Source: Nocardioides sp. Arc9.136
Lineage (GTDB): Bacteria; Actinomycetota; Actinomycetes; Propionibacteriales; Nocardioidaceae
Reading direction: 5' to 3'
Assembly: GCF_030506255.1 (NCBI RefSeq)
Contig: NZ_CP113431.1
Location: forward strand, 124,001-188,000
Length of the DNA stretch: 64,000 nucleotides
Position numbers and translations under genes: made by a program. Position 1 is the stretch's first letter, and each line of letters starts with the position of its first letter. Below the pieces are notes generated by a model. It saw only the letters and a program-made list of their open reading frames with translations. It was not told the origin of the DNA and did no database searches. This document shows positions 1 to 7,247 of this stretch, one piece after another.

Positions 1-1
1 C

Positions 2-385
2 GCCGTCTCGCGGGTGTGGAAGGGCGGGCTGGCCGCCGAGCAGGTCGACGTCCGCACGGTCGGGGGGCGCGAGGCCTGCGGCTCCGGGCTCGGTCGCCTC
101 GAGGTCGGCTCGGACTACCTGTTCTTCGTCGACCGGCGCGCCGGGACCATGATCGCCTCGGCCGGGAGCCGAACCGCTCCCGCCGACCCACGCCTGGTCG
201 CCCAGGTGACCCGCCTGCTCGGCGCCGGCACGACGCCGGTCGAGCCCCCGCCGGAGTCGGCGGAGTTCACCCGCGTCGCCAACGGCAGCCCTGCACCGCT
301 CTCGCGCACCGCCGCACCGGGCCTCGCGATGGTCCTCGTGGGTCTGCTCGGCCTCGCCGTCGTGCGCCGGCTGGGCCGCCGCTGA
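2..385 (+). CDS. C-terminal part of a secreted TIMP/NTR-like protein (5' end outside window)
   Basis: The frame is open from the first bases, so the start lies upstream. The visible 127 residues begin AVSRVWKGG, followed by a VDVRTVGGREACGSGL stretch and YLFFV. This pattern is typical of the second half of actinobacterial tissue-inhibitor-of-metalloprotease-like (NTR/OB-fold) secreted proteins, where the Cys pairs with an N-terminal Cys. After a low-complexity linker (about residues 75-100) comes one hydrophobic segment (GLAMVLVGLLGLAVV) and a basic tail RRLGRR, which suggests a C-terminal membrane anchor. The family assignment rests on pattern only, and substrate or partner is unknown. Confidence 0.6.
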   Translation, partial: AVSRVWKGGLAAEQVDVRTVGGREACGSGLGRLEVGSDYLFFVDRRAGTMIASAGSRTAPADPRLVAQVTRLLGAGTTPVEPPPESAEFTRVANGSPAPLSRTAAPGLAMVLVGLLGLAVVRRLGRR

Positions 386-394
386 CCGCGAGGG

Positions 395-1009
395 TCAGAG
401 GTACATGCCCCCGGACTCACCGGGGGTCGGACCGGGGTCCTGCCGCGGCTGCTGACCCATGGTCGGCATCCCGCCCTGGGCGCCGGGGACGGCGCCGGGG
501 GGCAGGGCCCGCCGGATCTGCTCGAGCTGGGTGCGGGCGGCGATCTGCTGGGCGTAGATCGCGGTCTGGATGCCGTGGAAGAGCCCCTCGAGCCAGCCGA
601 CCAGCTGGGCCTGGGCGATGCGGAGCTCGCCCTCGGAGGGCGTGACGTCCTCGGTGAAGGGCAGCGCCAGCCGGCTGAGCTCCTCGACGAGCTCGGGCGC
701 GAGGCCGGCCTCGAGCTCCTTGATCGAGGCGGCGTGGATCTCCTTGAGCCGGTTGCGGCTCGCCTCGTCCAGCGGGGCGGCCTTCACCTCCTCGAGCAGC
801 TGGCGGATCATGCCGCCGATCCGCATCACCTTCGCGGGCTGCTCGACCAGGTCGGTCACCGAGCGCTGCTGCTCGCCCTCGCCGCCGTCCTCACCGGCGG
901 CGCCGTCCTGCTGCTGCTGCAGCGCCGAGACGGGGACCGACCCCATCGGCTGCCCGTCCGGGCCGATGACGACGACGTGCTGCTCCTGCTCCTCCGCGGG
1001 ACCGCTCAT
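395..1009 (-). CDS. bpa: Bacterial proteasome activator Bpa (DUF2587)
   Basis: The 204-aa protein matches the Bpa family, the ATP-independent ring that opens the actinobacterial 20S proteasome gate for degradation of unfolded proteins. The helical core spans about residues 50-165 (VMRIGGMIRQLLEEVK, LSRLALPFTEDVTPSEGEL, GWLEGLFHGIQTAIYAQQ). It is followed by a flexible Pro/Gly/Gln linker and ends in GGMYL, the hydrophobic-Tyr-X (HbYX-like) tail that docks into proteasome alpha-ring pockets; GQYL is the usual ending. The N-terminal 48 residues are Gln/Glu-rich and probably disordered. A TAGGGT -10-like hexamer ends 6 nt before the ATG, so the transcript may be leaderless. Proteasome genes themselves are not in the window. 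Confidence 0.93.
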   Translation of the reverse strand: MSGPAEEQEQHVVVIGPDGQPMGSVPVSALQQQQDGAAGEDGGEGEQQRSVTDLVEQPAKVMRIGGMIRQLLEEVKAAPLDEASRNRLKEIHAASIKELEAGLAPELVEELSRLALPFTEDVTPSEGELRIAQAQLVGWLEGLFHGIQTAIYAQQIAARTQLEQIRRALPPGAVPGAQGGMPTMGQQPRQDPGPTPGESGGMYL

Positions 1010-1015
1010 GCATCG

Positions 1016-1021
1016 ACCCTA
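1016..1021 (-). promoter_or_regulatory. -10-like TAGGGT of bpa, leaderless spacing
   Basis: TAGGGT lies 6 nt upstream of the bpa ATG, with no Shine-Dalgarno in between. This spacing puts the transcription start at or next to the start codon. The same TAGGGT with a 6-nt gap occurs before the quinone oxidoreductase gene. Confidence 0.45.
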
Positions 1022-1039
1022 TCGACCGGCCCCCAAGCC

Positions 1040-2017
1040 TCAGAGGGTGAGCACGATCTTGCCGGTGTGCTCGCCGGACTCCATCAGCTCGTGGGCACGG
1101 ACGACGTCCTCCAGCGGCATCGACCCGTGCACGACGGGGGTGACCGAGCCGTCGGCGAGCAGCGGCCACACGTGCTCGACCACGGACGCGCAGATCGCGG
1201 ACTTGCCCGCCACCGGCCGCCCGCGCAGGGAGGTGGCGATGACCGCGCCGCGCTTGCCCAGCAGCTTCGCGATGTCCAGCTCGCCCTTGGTGCCGCCCTG
1301 CATGCCGATGATGACGAGCCGGCCCTCGGGGGCGAGCACGTCGACGTTGCGGCCGAGGTACTTCGCGCCCATGTTGTCCAGCACGACGTCCGCGCCCACG
1401 CCGTCGGTCGCCTCGCGCACGGCCGCCACGAAGTCCTCGTCGCGGTAGTTGATCGCCACGTCGGCGCCCAGCTCGCGGCAGTACGCCAGCTTCTCCGGCG
1501 TCCCGCTCGTCGTCAGCACGCGGGCGCCGGTCGCCGCGGCGAGCTGGATCGCGAAGGTGCCGATGCCCCCGGCGCCGCCGTGCACGAGCAGGTTCTCGTC
1601 GGGACGCAGGCCGGCCACCATGAACAGGTTCGACCACACGGTGCAGGCCACTTCGGGCACCGCGGCGGCGGTCACCAGGTCGAGCCCGTCGGGGACCGGC
1701 ATCAGCTGCCCGGCCGGCACGACGACCCGGGAGGCGTAGCCGCCGCCGGCCAGCAGCGCGCACACCTCGTCCCCGACCGACCAGCCCTCCACGCCCTCGC
1801 CGACGGCGGCGACCGTGCCGCTGCACTCCAGGCCGATCACGTCCGAGGCGCCCTTCGGCGGCGGGTAGAACCCCTGCCGCTGGAGCAGGTCGGCGCGGTT
1901 GACCGCCGTCGCGGCGACGGTGACGGCCACCTCGCCGGGCCCCGGCTCGACGTCCGGCACCTCCTGCACGCTGAGGACCTCCGGCCCACCGGCCCCGTCG
2001 GCGATCACGGCTCGCAT
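1040..2017 (-). CDS. NAD(P)H:quinone oxidoreductase, zinc-free medium-chain dehydrogenase (PIG3-like)
   Basis: 325 aa, full length for the family. These enzymes use NADPH to reduce quinones or enones and act in the cytosol. The N-terminal GroES-like domain carries NRADLLQRQGFYPPP (residues 40-54), the family signature, and has no zinc-binding Cys/His set. The Rossmann motif HGGAGGIG is at residues 146-153. The typical TSLRGRP segment appears near residue 250 and the protein ends HTGKIVLTL, as in PIG3 and its bacterial homologues. The ATG start is supported by the -10-like hexamer six bases upstream. The exact substrate cannot be read from sequence. Confidence 0.88.
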   Translation of the reverse strand: MRAVIADGAGGPEVLSVQEVPDVEPGPGEVAVTVAATAVNRADLLQRQGFYPPPKGASDVIGLECSGTVAAVGEGVEGWSVGDEVCALLAGGGYASRVVVPAGQLMPVPDGLDLVTAAAVPEVACTVWSNLFMVAGLRPDENLLVHGGAGGIGTFAIQLAAATGARVLTTSGTPEKLAYCRELGADVAINYRDEDFVAAVREATDGVGADVVLDNMGAKYLGRNVDVLAPEGRLVIIGMQGGTKGELDIAKLLGKRGAVIATSLRGRPVAGKSAICASVVEHVWPLLADGSVTPVVHGSMPLEDVVRAHELMESGEHTGKIVLTL

Positions 2018-2023
2018 GTGCCC

Positions 2024-2029
2024 ACCCTA
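2024..2029 (-). promoter_or_regulatory. -10-like TAGGGT of the quinone oxidoreductase gene
   Basis: TAGGGT is followed by six bases and then ATG. This is the layout expected for a leaderless actinobacterial promoter, and no ribosome-binding site is seen. Confidence 0.45.
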
Positions 2030-2070
2030 GGAGGGACCCGCTCGCCGGCCGGCGGACGCTCGGGCGGGTC

Positions 2071-2391
2071 TCAGTCGAGGGTGTCGCCGCTGTGGTCGAC
2101 GGCGCGGTCGTCGGGCACCTCGTCGGCCACGTCGTCGGGGTCCGCGGCACCGGCCGGCCGGTCCCACGACTCGGCGAGCCGCTGGGCCTTCGCGGCCAGC
2201 CGCTCGACCTCCTCGGGGCTCGCACCGGCCGCCCCGGCGGCGTACCCGAGGAGGTAGGAGGTCACCGGCGCCGCCGGCCTCTCGACCGCGTGGGCGACGA
2301 CGCGGGCGAGGTCGAGGACGAGCCCCTCGTCCATCTCCTCCTCGACGTCGAGGACGTCGCTGAGCTCGTCGATCCAGTCGTGGAGGTTCAC
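2071..2391 (-). CDS. Small acidic DUF6457-like protein
   Basis: 106 aa from a GTG start (MNLHDWIDELSDVLDV); an in-frame TTG lies 9 nt further upstream. The family resembles DUF6457 (short alpha-helical actinobacterial proteins found beside molybdenum-cofactor genes). It has the recurrent pattern LHDWIDEL, then a helix over AVERPAAPVTSYLLGYAAG, then EVERLAAKAQRLAESW. The last 25 residues are acidic and probably disordered. It sits 52 bp downstream of mobA on the same strand, so the two are likely co-transcribed. That link to molybdopterin nucleotide metabolism is the only functional clue. Confidence 0.68.
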   Translation of the reverse strand: MNLHDWIDELSDVLDVEEEMDEGLVLDLARVVAHAVERPAAPVTSYLLGYAAGAAGASPEEVERLAAKAQRLAESWDRPAGAADPDDVADEVPDDRAVDHSGDTLD

Positions 2392-2442
2392 GGTCCCCAA
2401 TCTGCCCAGCGGAGGGCTCCGGCCGCAACCGTCCCGGGCCGG

Positions 2443-3024
2443 TCAGGGCGCGTCGTCGTCCCCCTGCTCGCGCAGCTCGCGCAGGTCGGCCCAGGTGTCG
2501 AGGTCACGGTGCTCGCGGCCCTCGGTCGGGACGGCGGCGAGGTCCAGCGGCTCGAGCAGCCGGTGCAGGGCGGCGCCGTGCTGCTCCTCACGGCCGGGTC
2601 GTACCGCGTCGAGCCGGGCCACGTCGAGGACCAGCGCGAGCTGCCGGCGGCCGTCGGGGTCCACGAGCGCCGCGCCGTCACGGCCCTGCGCCGCCTCGTG
2701 CAGCCGGCGGATCGTCCGGGGGGTCACGTGCGGCATGTCCACCGCCAGCACCGCCAGCGTGGGCGTGCGCCGCAGCAGCGCGTCGCGGCCGGTGAGCAGG
2801 GCGGCCACCGGCCCGCCGTACCGCGGGTCCTCCCGGGTGAACGTCACCGGCCGCTCGGTCGGCACCGGGTCGCCCACCACGACGACCTCCGCGGCGTCGA
2901 CGACCGCGTCGAGGGCGTGCGCGAGGAGGGTGCGGCCGGCGAGCTCGACCGACGCCTTGTCGGCCCCGCCGAGGCGGGCGGCGCGGCCCCCGGCCAGCAC
3001 GACCGCGCAGAAGCTCTCCAGCAC
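2443..3024 (-). CDS. mobA: Molybdenum cofactor guanylyltransferase MobA-like nucleotidyltransferase
   Basis: 193 aa. The GTG start was chosen because the NTP-transferase fold begins at once (VLESFCAVVLAGGRAARLGG). LAGGRAARLGGADK (residues 10-23) is the nucleotide-binding loop. The metal/nucleotide-site Asp is in LAVLAVDMPHVTP. The C-terminal DLDTWADL is the usual NTP-transferase ending. Family knowledge: MobA joins GMP to molybdopterin to give the bis-MGD cofactor. MobA and the related MocA (CMP) and small cobalamin enzymes are hard to separate by motif, so the GTP specificity is inferred. It is divergent from the nitrilase gene, with about 60 bp between the starts. Confidence 0.78.
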   Translation of the reverse strand: MLESFCAVVLAGGRAARLGGADKASVELAGRTLLAHALDAVVDAAEVVVVGDPVPTERPVTFTREDPRYGGPVAALLTGRDALLRRTPTLAVLAVDMPHVTPRTIRRLHEAAQGRDGAALVDPDGRRQLALVLDVARLDAVRPGREEQHGAALHRLLEPLDLAAVPTEGREHRDLDTWADLRELREQGDDDAP

Positions 3025-3082
3025 GCCTCGATCCTGCCGCACCGCTCCGAGCGGACGGCTCCGGAGGTGGCACGCTGGGGTC

Positions 3083-3850
3083 GTGCGATCCCCGATGCGT
3101 GTGGCCCTCGTCCAGGAGGCGGCCGGCCTGGACCCCGACGCCAACCGTGCGCGGCTGGCCGACCTCGTGCCGGCCGGCGCGGACCTCGTCGTGCTCCCGG
3201 AGGCCTTCGCCCGCGACTTCGGCGAGGCCGGCTCGGACGTGGGTGCGTACGCCGAGCCGGTCGACGGACGCTTCGCCGACGAGGTCGACCGGGTCGCCGC
3301 GGTGCGCCGGACCACCGTCGTGGCCGGCATGTTCGAGACCGGCCCGGACGCGGCCCGGCCCTACAACACCCTCGTCGTCCGCGGGGCGGCCGAGGCGGCG
3401 TACCGCAAGGTCCACCTCTACGACTCCTTCGGCCATCGCGAGTCCGACCGGCTGACCGCCGGCCCGCCGGCACCGGTGGTCGTCGACGTCGCGGGCGCCC
3501 GCGTCGGCCTGATGACCTGCTACGACCTGCGCTTCCCCGAGCTCGCGCGCCTGCTCGTCGACGAGGGTGCCGAGGTGCTGGTGGTACCGGCGGCGTGGGT
3601 GGCGGGGGAGCGGAAGGTCGACCACTGGCGCACGCTGGTCCGTGCCCGGGCGATCGAGAACACCGTGTACGTCGTGGCCTGCGGCCAGCCCGGTCCGCGC
3701 TACAGCGGCCACTCCATGGTGGTCGACCCGCTCGGCGACGTGCTGGCCGAGGCGGGCGAGGGGCCCGAGCTGCTGACCGCGGAGCTGCGTCCCGACGTGC
3801 TCGAGCAGGCCCGGCGCACCAACCCCTCGTTGGCCAACCGCCGTCTGTAA
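3083..3850 (+). CDS. Carbon-nitrogen hydrolase (nitrilase superfamily, Nit2/omega-amidase-like)
   Basis: 255 aa. The catalytic triad is visible: Glu40 in VVLPEAFARDF, Lys109 in AYRKVHLYDSFG, Cys146 in GLMTCYDLRFPE. YRKVHLYD and CYDLRFPELAR are characteristic of the Nit/omega-amidase branch, which hydrolyses small dicarboxylate monoamides or deaminated glutathione. The exact substrate is inferred only at branch level. The GTG at 3083 has a plausible leaderless promoter 6 nt upstream; an ATG four codons downstream is the alternative start. Cytosolic, with no signal peptide. Confidence 0.85.
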   Translation: MRSPMRVALVQEAAGLDPDANRARLADLVPAGADLVVLPEAFARDFGEAGSDVGAYAEPVDGRFADEVDRVAAVRRTTVVAGMFETGPDAARPYNTLVVRGAAEAAYRKVHLYDSFGHRESDRLTAGPPAPVVVDVAGARVGLMTCYDLRFPELARLLVDEGAEVLVVPAAWVAGERKVDHWRTLVRARAIENTVYVVACGQPGPRYSGHSMVVDPLGDVLAEAGEGPELLTAELRPDVLEQARRTNPSLANRRL

Positions 3851-3861
3851 CGTTGCCCGGC

Positions 3862-4950
3862 GTGTCCCGGACCGCCCCTCGCCGTCGTGCCGAGCCGCCG
3901 CCGCGCCCGGAGCGTCCCGCACGTGAGCGGCGTCCGCGCGACGAGCGGGGGAGCCGCGAGCGTCCCCCGGGCCGTGGGCCGCTGAGCGGCCGCGCCAAGG
4001 TCGCCGTGGCCGCGGTGGTCGCGGCCCTCGGGCTGGCCGCCCTGGTCGCCGCGATGGTGCCGGTCGGCCCCGGCTGGCTCGGCGAGGCCGGCGCGGTCGC
4101 GGTCGCGGTGACCTACACCTGGGCGCTCGCGGCCCGGACCGGCGGCCGACCGCTCGTCTTCGGCGGCCTCGCGCTCCTGCTCGGCGTGCTGGCCGTGGTC
4201 CTCGACGAGGACGCCCTGCGCACCGGTGCCGCGGTCCTCACCTGCGTGGTCAGCGCGGTCCTGGCGGTGATGGGCACGGTCCCGGCCCGGCGCTTCCACC
4301 AGGCGGCCCGTGAGTGCGCCCTCGCGCTGCTCGTCGCGGCCGTCGGCGCCCTCGCGACCGTCGGCTTCGAGCCGCGGATCGCGCTGGTGCGCTTCGAGTA
4401 CGTCACCCTCGGGCTCGCCCTCGTCGCGGCGTTCCTGCTCGTCGTCCGGCTGGGGGCCGGCCTGCACGGGCTCGGCCGGCGGGGGGTCGCCATCGTGCTG
4501 GTCGGGACGGTGCTGCTGGCGGTGACGCTGGCCTACGCCGAGCTGCTGCGCCGCTACGGCACCCCGGGCCTGGTCAGCTCGCTGCTCGACGCCGTGCGCT
4601 GGAGCCGCGACCACCTCGGCGCGTTCCCCCGGCCGATCGAGACGGTGCTCGGGGTCCCCGCGCTGGTGTGGGGGTGCCACATGCGCGCCCGGCGGCGCCA
4701 GGGCTGGTGGGTCTGCGCCTTCGGGGTCTGCGCGACCGCACCCGTCGCCAACGCGCTCGCCAACCCCTCGATCTCGCTGCTCGAGTGCACGCTCTCGGTG
4801 GTGTACGGCGCGGTCGTCGGGCTCGTCATCGGGTACGTCGTCATCCGGCTCGACCTCGCCCTCACCGGCCCGCGGGGCCGGCGCTCGCGGCGGGCCGAGG
4901 AGGAGGCCGCCGGGCGGCCCGAGCCGCGGCGTACCGAGGCGCTGCTGTAG
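3862..4950 (+). CDS. Polytopic membrane protein of unknown function
   Basis: 362 aa from GTG. Residues 1-45 are a highly basic Arg/Pro/Glu-rich cytoplasmic tail. About eight hydrophobic segments follow (for example VAVAAVVAALGLAALVAAMV, FGGLALLLGVLAVVL, ALALLVAAVGALATVGF, GVAIVLVGTVLLAVTLAY and, near the C terminus, SVVYGAVVGLVIGYVVIRL). The end is another charged tail. A NALANPSISLLECTLSVVYG segment looks conserved but is not one I can name. It starts 11 bp after the nitrilase gene on the same strand. No catalytic motif is visible, so no function is proposed. Confidence 0.65.
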   Translation: MSRTAPRRRAEPPPRPERPARERRPRDERGSRERPPGRGPLSGRAKVAVAAVVAALGLAALVAAMVPVGPGWLGEAGAVAVAVTYTWALAARTGGRPLVFGGLALLLGVLAVVLDEDALRTGAAVLTCVVSAVLAVMGTVPARRFHQAARECALALLVAAVGALATVGFEPRIALVRFEYVTLGLALVAAFLLVVRLGAGLHGLGRRGVAIVLVGTVLLAVTLAYAELLRRYGTPGLVSSLLDAVRWSRDHLGAFPRPIETVLGVPALVWGCHMRARRRQGWWVCAFGVCATAPVANALANPSISLLECTLSVVYGAVVGLVIGYVVIRLDLALTGPRGRRSRRAEEEAAGRPEPRRTEALL

Positions 4951-4961
4951 CCGTCGTCGGG

Positions 4962-5052
4962 AAGCTTCAGCGGCTGGCCGATGAAGCTGTCGGTGGGCCG
5001 CTGAAATTTCATCGGCCACCCAGGAGATTCATCGGCTGACCGATGGATCTTC
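4962..5052. repeat. Cluster of four near-palindromic TCATCGGCTGACCGATGA-type units
   Basis: The 130-bp gap between the membrane-protein gene and the biotin-domain gene holds four copies of a short motif. They are TCAGCGGCTGGCCGATGA at 4967, its inverted relative GTCGGTGGGCCGCTGA at 4989, TCATCGGCCACCC at 5009 and TCATCGGCTGACCGATGG at 5029. Each is close to its own reverse complement, and the spacing is about 20 bp. It looks like an intergenic palindromic repeat element placed between two 3' ends. Base composition is clearly lower in GC than the flanking DNA. Confidence 0.6.
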
Positions 5053-5083
5053 CGGCTGCCCGGCGACCCGGCGACCGAGCGGG

Positions 5084-5314
5084 CTAGGAGACGATCTCGA
5101 GCAGCACGTCGCCCTCCTGGACGACGTCGCCCGGCGCGACCTTGACGGCGCGGACGGTGCCGGCGTGCTCGACGACGACGGGGATCTCCATCTTCATCGA
5201 CTCCAGCAGCGCGACGGTGTCGCCGGGGGCGACCGCGGCGCCGGGCTCGACGGTCACGGTCATGACGTTGGCGACCATCTCCGCGACGATCTCGCTCACC
5301 TGTTCGCGGGCCAT
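5084..5314 (-). CDS. Small biotin/lipoyl-attachment domain protein
   Basis: 76 aa and essentially one biotinyl domain. The modified Lys is residue 41 in LLESMKMEIPV, where MKM is the biotin ligase recognition core. A half-domain repeat (GAAVAPGDTVALLES and VAPGDVVQEGDVLLEI) completes the barrel. Start choice: ATG followed by AREQVSEIVAEM, which gives a compact domain; an upstream in-frame start would only add an unlikely proline/valine leader. Stand-alone carriers of this kind serve acyl-CoA carboxylases in actinobacteria. No carboxylase subunit is adjacent, so the partner is unknown. Confidence 0.85.
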   Translation of the reverse strand: MAREQVSEIVAEMVANVMTVTVEPGAAVAPGDTVALLESMKMEIPVVVEHAGTVRAVKVAPGDVVQEGDVLLEIVS

Positions 5315-5377
5315 GCCGGCGACGCTAGTCGTTACCCGGGGGTACTCGGGCATCCGGCCGGGACGGGCCGCCGTACC

Positions 5378-5465
5378 TGGCAGAGGGGGCGGGATTCGAA
5401 CCCGCGGTAGGTCTCCCTACGACCGCTTTCAAGGCGGTTCCGATCGGCCACTCCGGCACCCCTCC
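5378..5465 (-). tRNA. tRNA-Ser (anticodon TGA)
   Basis: Cloverleaf read on the minus strand. Acceptor GGAGGGG pairs with CCCCTCT (one G-U). The anticodon stem ACCGC/GCGGT has loop CTTGAAA, giving anticodon TGA (reads UCA). There is a long variable arm (GTAGGGAGACCTAC) as expected of a class II tRNA, T-loop GGTTCGAATCC, discriminator G and an encoded CCA at 5378-5380. Confidence 0.96.
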
Positions 5466-5514
5466 GTGCGACCGGTGCTCGCGCGCCGGCCGACGGGAGG
5501 AGTGTAGGAGACGC

Positions 5515-5904
5515 CTACTCCGACCCACCCAGCTCCAGCTCCACCTCGTCGTAGGCCAGGTCGTGGAGGCGCTGCACGTGGTGGGCGATGTCCACGACGA
5601 GCCGGTCGAGCTCGCGGTGGGCCGGCGCGAGGTCAGTCTCGGTCAGCACCCGCGCCCCGAGGACGCCGAGGCGGGTGAGCAGCACCTCGCGACCGCGGTA
5701 CGCCGTGCCGCCGCGGGCCGCGAGCCAGCCGTCGGCGCTTCCGGCCGTCTCGGCGAGCAGGGCGTCGCGGACGGCGGCCATCCGGCGGTGGACCCGCCAG
5801 CGCCACGCGCCCGGCAGCTCGGTCGTGCCCGGCGGGCCGGCGGCGGCGGCCAGGGCGGCGAGCGCGGCCAGGGTCTCGGCGGGCTGGTGGGACACGAGCG
5901 TCAT
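5515..5904 (-). CDS. Conserved hypothetical helical protein
   Basis: 129 aa, mostly alpha-helical and rich in Ala, Leu and Arg. The start is fixed by a good ribosome-binding site (GGGAGG, 5 nt before ATG). The central part ELPGAWRWRVHRRMAAVRDALLAE and the C-terminal half ELDRLVVDIAHHVQRLHDLAYDEVELELGG look conserved in style, but I cannot assign a family. There is no signal peptide, no membrane segment and no catalytic signature. It is divergent from the small membrane protein that starts at 5999. Confidence 0.62.
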   Translation of the reverse strand: MTLVSHQPAETLAALAALAAAAGPPGTTELPGAWRWRVHRRMAAVRDALLAETAGSADGWLAARGGTAYRGREVLLTRLGVLGARVLTETDLAPAHRELDRLVVDIAHHVQRLHDLAYDEVELELGGSE

Positions 5905-5998
5905 GGCGACCTCCCGAGCGCCCGGGGCCCCGGGCCTGGACCTCCGAGCATGGACCCCGTCCGCGCGCGGCGGCAAGGGCCCGGGGACAATCGGGGGC

Positions 5999-6496
5999 AT
6001 GTCCGACCCAGCATCGAGCGCAGGACCGAGCGCAGACCCTGCCGACGCCCCGGTGGAGTACCGGCTGGCGCCGCTGGTCGCCGTCCGGTTCGTCGGGCTC
6101 GCGCTCGTCCTGCTCGCGGTCCTGGTCCTCGTCGGCACGGCGCTGGTGGCCCTCGCGGGGATGCCGGCCGACGTCCTGGTGGTGCTGCTCGTCCTGGGGG
6201 TGGCCGCGGTGCTCGGGCTCGGCTGGTGGCTGCGCTCGCGGCTCGCGGTCGTCCGCTTCGACGAGTACGGCTACCGGGTGCGGCTGGTCCGTGGGGCCGG
6301 GGTCAAGGCCGCGCCGTGGAAGCAGGTGGCCGAGGCCGCGACCGTCTCGCCGCGGGGCATCCGGTGCGTCCTGCTCCGCCTGGAGGACGGCTCCACCACC
6401 ACGATCCCCGTCGAGGTGCTCGACGCCGACCCCGAGCAGCTCGTGCGGGACCTGCAGCACCGGCTGCGGCGCGGCGAGGGCCTCCGGCCGCTCTGA
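5999..6496 (+). CDS. Small two-helix membrane protein with a PH-like C-terminal domain
   Basis: 165 aa. An acidic N-terminal tail (1-25) leads to two adjacent membrane helices (VRFVGLALVLLAVLVLVGTAL, DVLVVLLVLGVAAVLGLGWWL). A soluble C-terminal domain with alternating beta strands follows (VVRFDEYGYRVRLVRG, APWKQVAEAATVSPRGIRCVLLRLEDGSTTTIPVEVLD). The strand pattern resembles the bacterial PH/YdbT-like fold. The ATG has an ACAATC hexamer exactly six bases upstream, which fits a leaderless transcript. Function unknown. Confidence 0.7.
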   Translation: MSDPASSAGPSADPADAPVEYRLAPLVAVRFVGLALVLLAVLVLVGTALVALAGMPADVLVVLLVLGVAAVLGLGWWLRSRLAVVRFDEYGYRVRLVRGAGVKAAPWKQVAEAATVSPRGIRCVLLRLEDGSTTTIPVEVLDADPEQLVRDLQHRLRRGEGLRPL

Positions 6497-6597
6497 CCGG
6501 ACCTGACCGCTCCGGGCGTGCGACGCGCCGGAGCGGTGGGGACCGCCCCTGATTGGCCGCACCGGCGCGCCGCCTTGTAGCCTGTGCGGGCTGTCGA

Positions 6598-6691
6598 GGA
6601 GGCGTCGCCTAGTCCGGTCTATGGCGCCCGCCTGCTAAGCGGGTTGAGGGCTACAACCCTCTCGCGGGTTCAAATCCCGCCGCCTCCGCCA
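6598..6691 (+). tRNA. tRNA-Ser (anticodon GCT)
   Basis: Acceptor GGAGGCG pairs with CGCCTCC. The anticodon stem CCCGC/GCGGG encloses CTGCTAA, giving anticodon GCT (reads AGC/AGU). The long variable arm (TTGAGGGCTACAACCCTC), the T-arm with GGTTCAAATCC and an encoded CCA are all present. Confidence 0.96.
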
Positions 6692-6695
6692 GCCT

Positions 6696-6726
6696 GGCCC
6701 CCGTGCGGTTGATCCGCACGGGGGCC
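6696..6726 (+). terminator. Perfect hairpin after tRNA-Ser(GCT)
   Basis: A 13-bp perfect stem (GGCCCCCGTGCGG with its complement) and a 5-nt loop TTGAT start five bases after the tRNA CCA. There is no long U-tract, as is common for high-GC terminators. Confidence 0.72.
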
Positions 6727-6808
6727 GATCTGCACTACGGTGCCGTGCGGGTGCTCCCCACCGCCGATCGCGCTGTCCGTGGTCGGCGGCTCAGTGCTGC
6801 CCGCGTGC

Positions 6809-6828
6809 TGCAACTTCTTGCACTGCAG
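6809..6828. promoter_or_regulatory. Candidate operator: TGCAA-CTTC-TTGCA plus adjacent CTGCAG
   Basis: A perfect 5-bp inverted repeat with a 4-nt spacer (6809-6822) abuts the palindrome CTGCAG (6823-6828). It lies about 105 bp upstream of the secreted-peptide gene in an AT-richer stretch, and TTGCAC within it could act as a -35 element. It is proposed as the binding site for the neighbouring regulator. This is inference, since only one copy is seen in the window. Confidence 0.35.
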
Positions 6829-6932
6829 TTTTCTGACCCATCGTTCCGCGCCTGCCCCCCGACGGGCCGGGACAGACTGAGGTTCCGGCACCGCCGTGGG
6901 CGCCGGGGACACAGGACACAGAGGTGGGACTC

Positions 6933-7073
6933 ATGAAGATCGTTCGCAAGGTGGGCATCACGTTCGCAGCAGCCGCCGTCAGCGTCGGCCTGCTCGGCAT
7001 CTCCGCTCCGGCCGCGCACGCCGACACCAGCTGGGGCTACCGCGTCGCCCCGCACAGCGGAGGCGGTAAGTAG
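6933..7073 (+). CDS. Secreted short peptide precursor (46 aa; mature peptide DTSWGYRVAPHSGGGK)
   Basis: The product has a textbook Sec signal: basic start MKIVRKVG, hydrophobic core ITFAAAAVSVGLLGISAPA, and cleavage site AAHA before DTSWGY. That leaves a 16-residue extracellular peptide with one Trp, one Tyr, no Cys and a glycine-rich tail. The ATG follows GAGGTGGG, a fair ribosome-binding site. It points toward, and is separated by a strong bidirectional terminator from, a LuxR-type HTH regulator. Peptide size, export signal and regulator partnership suggest a signalling peptide, but no activity can be read from sequence. The reading frame is too short for default gene callers. Confidence 0.72.
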   Translation: MKIVRKVGITFAAAAVSVGLLGISAPAAHADTSWGYRVAPHSGGGK

Positions 7074-7166
7074 CCACCCCCCAAGCCAGCTCGGGACCGC
7101 TGCCGCTCCCCCCGCGGCACAGCATCGTCCGAAGCCCCCCTAGGACGGGCGGCTCCCGAGCCCCGT

Positions 7167-7202
7167 TCGAGGCCAGCGACATCCCCCCGTCGCTGGCCTC
7201 GA
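7167..7202. terminator. Bidirectional terminator between the peptide and regulator genes
   Basis: Perfect 14-bp inverted repeat TCGAGGCCAGCGAC / GTCGCTGGCCTCGA with loop ATCCCCCC. It lies between two convergent genes and can serve both. Confidence 0.8.
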
Positions 7203-7247
7203 GCGATTTCGGGGGCCGGTCGCGCGGGACCCGAGGCGGACCGGCGG

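Noticed and set aside
2092..4950. Start of the membrane protein placed far upstream (952 codons)
   Set aside because: The upstream part overlaps the nitrilase and mobA genes out of phase. A GTG at 3862 gives a coherent membrane protein.
6703..6936. A 77-codon frame between tRNA-Ser and the secreted peptide
   Set aside because: It begins in the tRNA terminator hairpin, is Arg-rich and lacks a ribosome-binding site.
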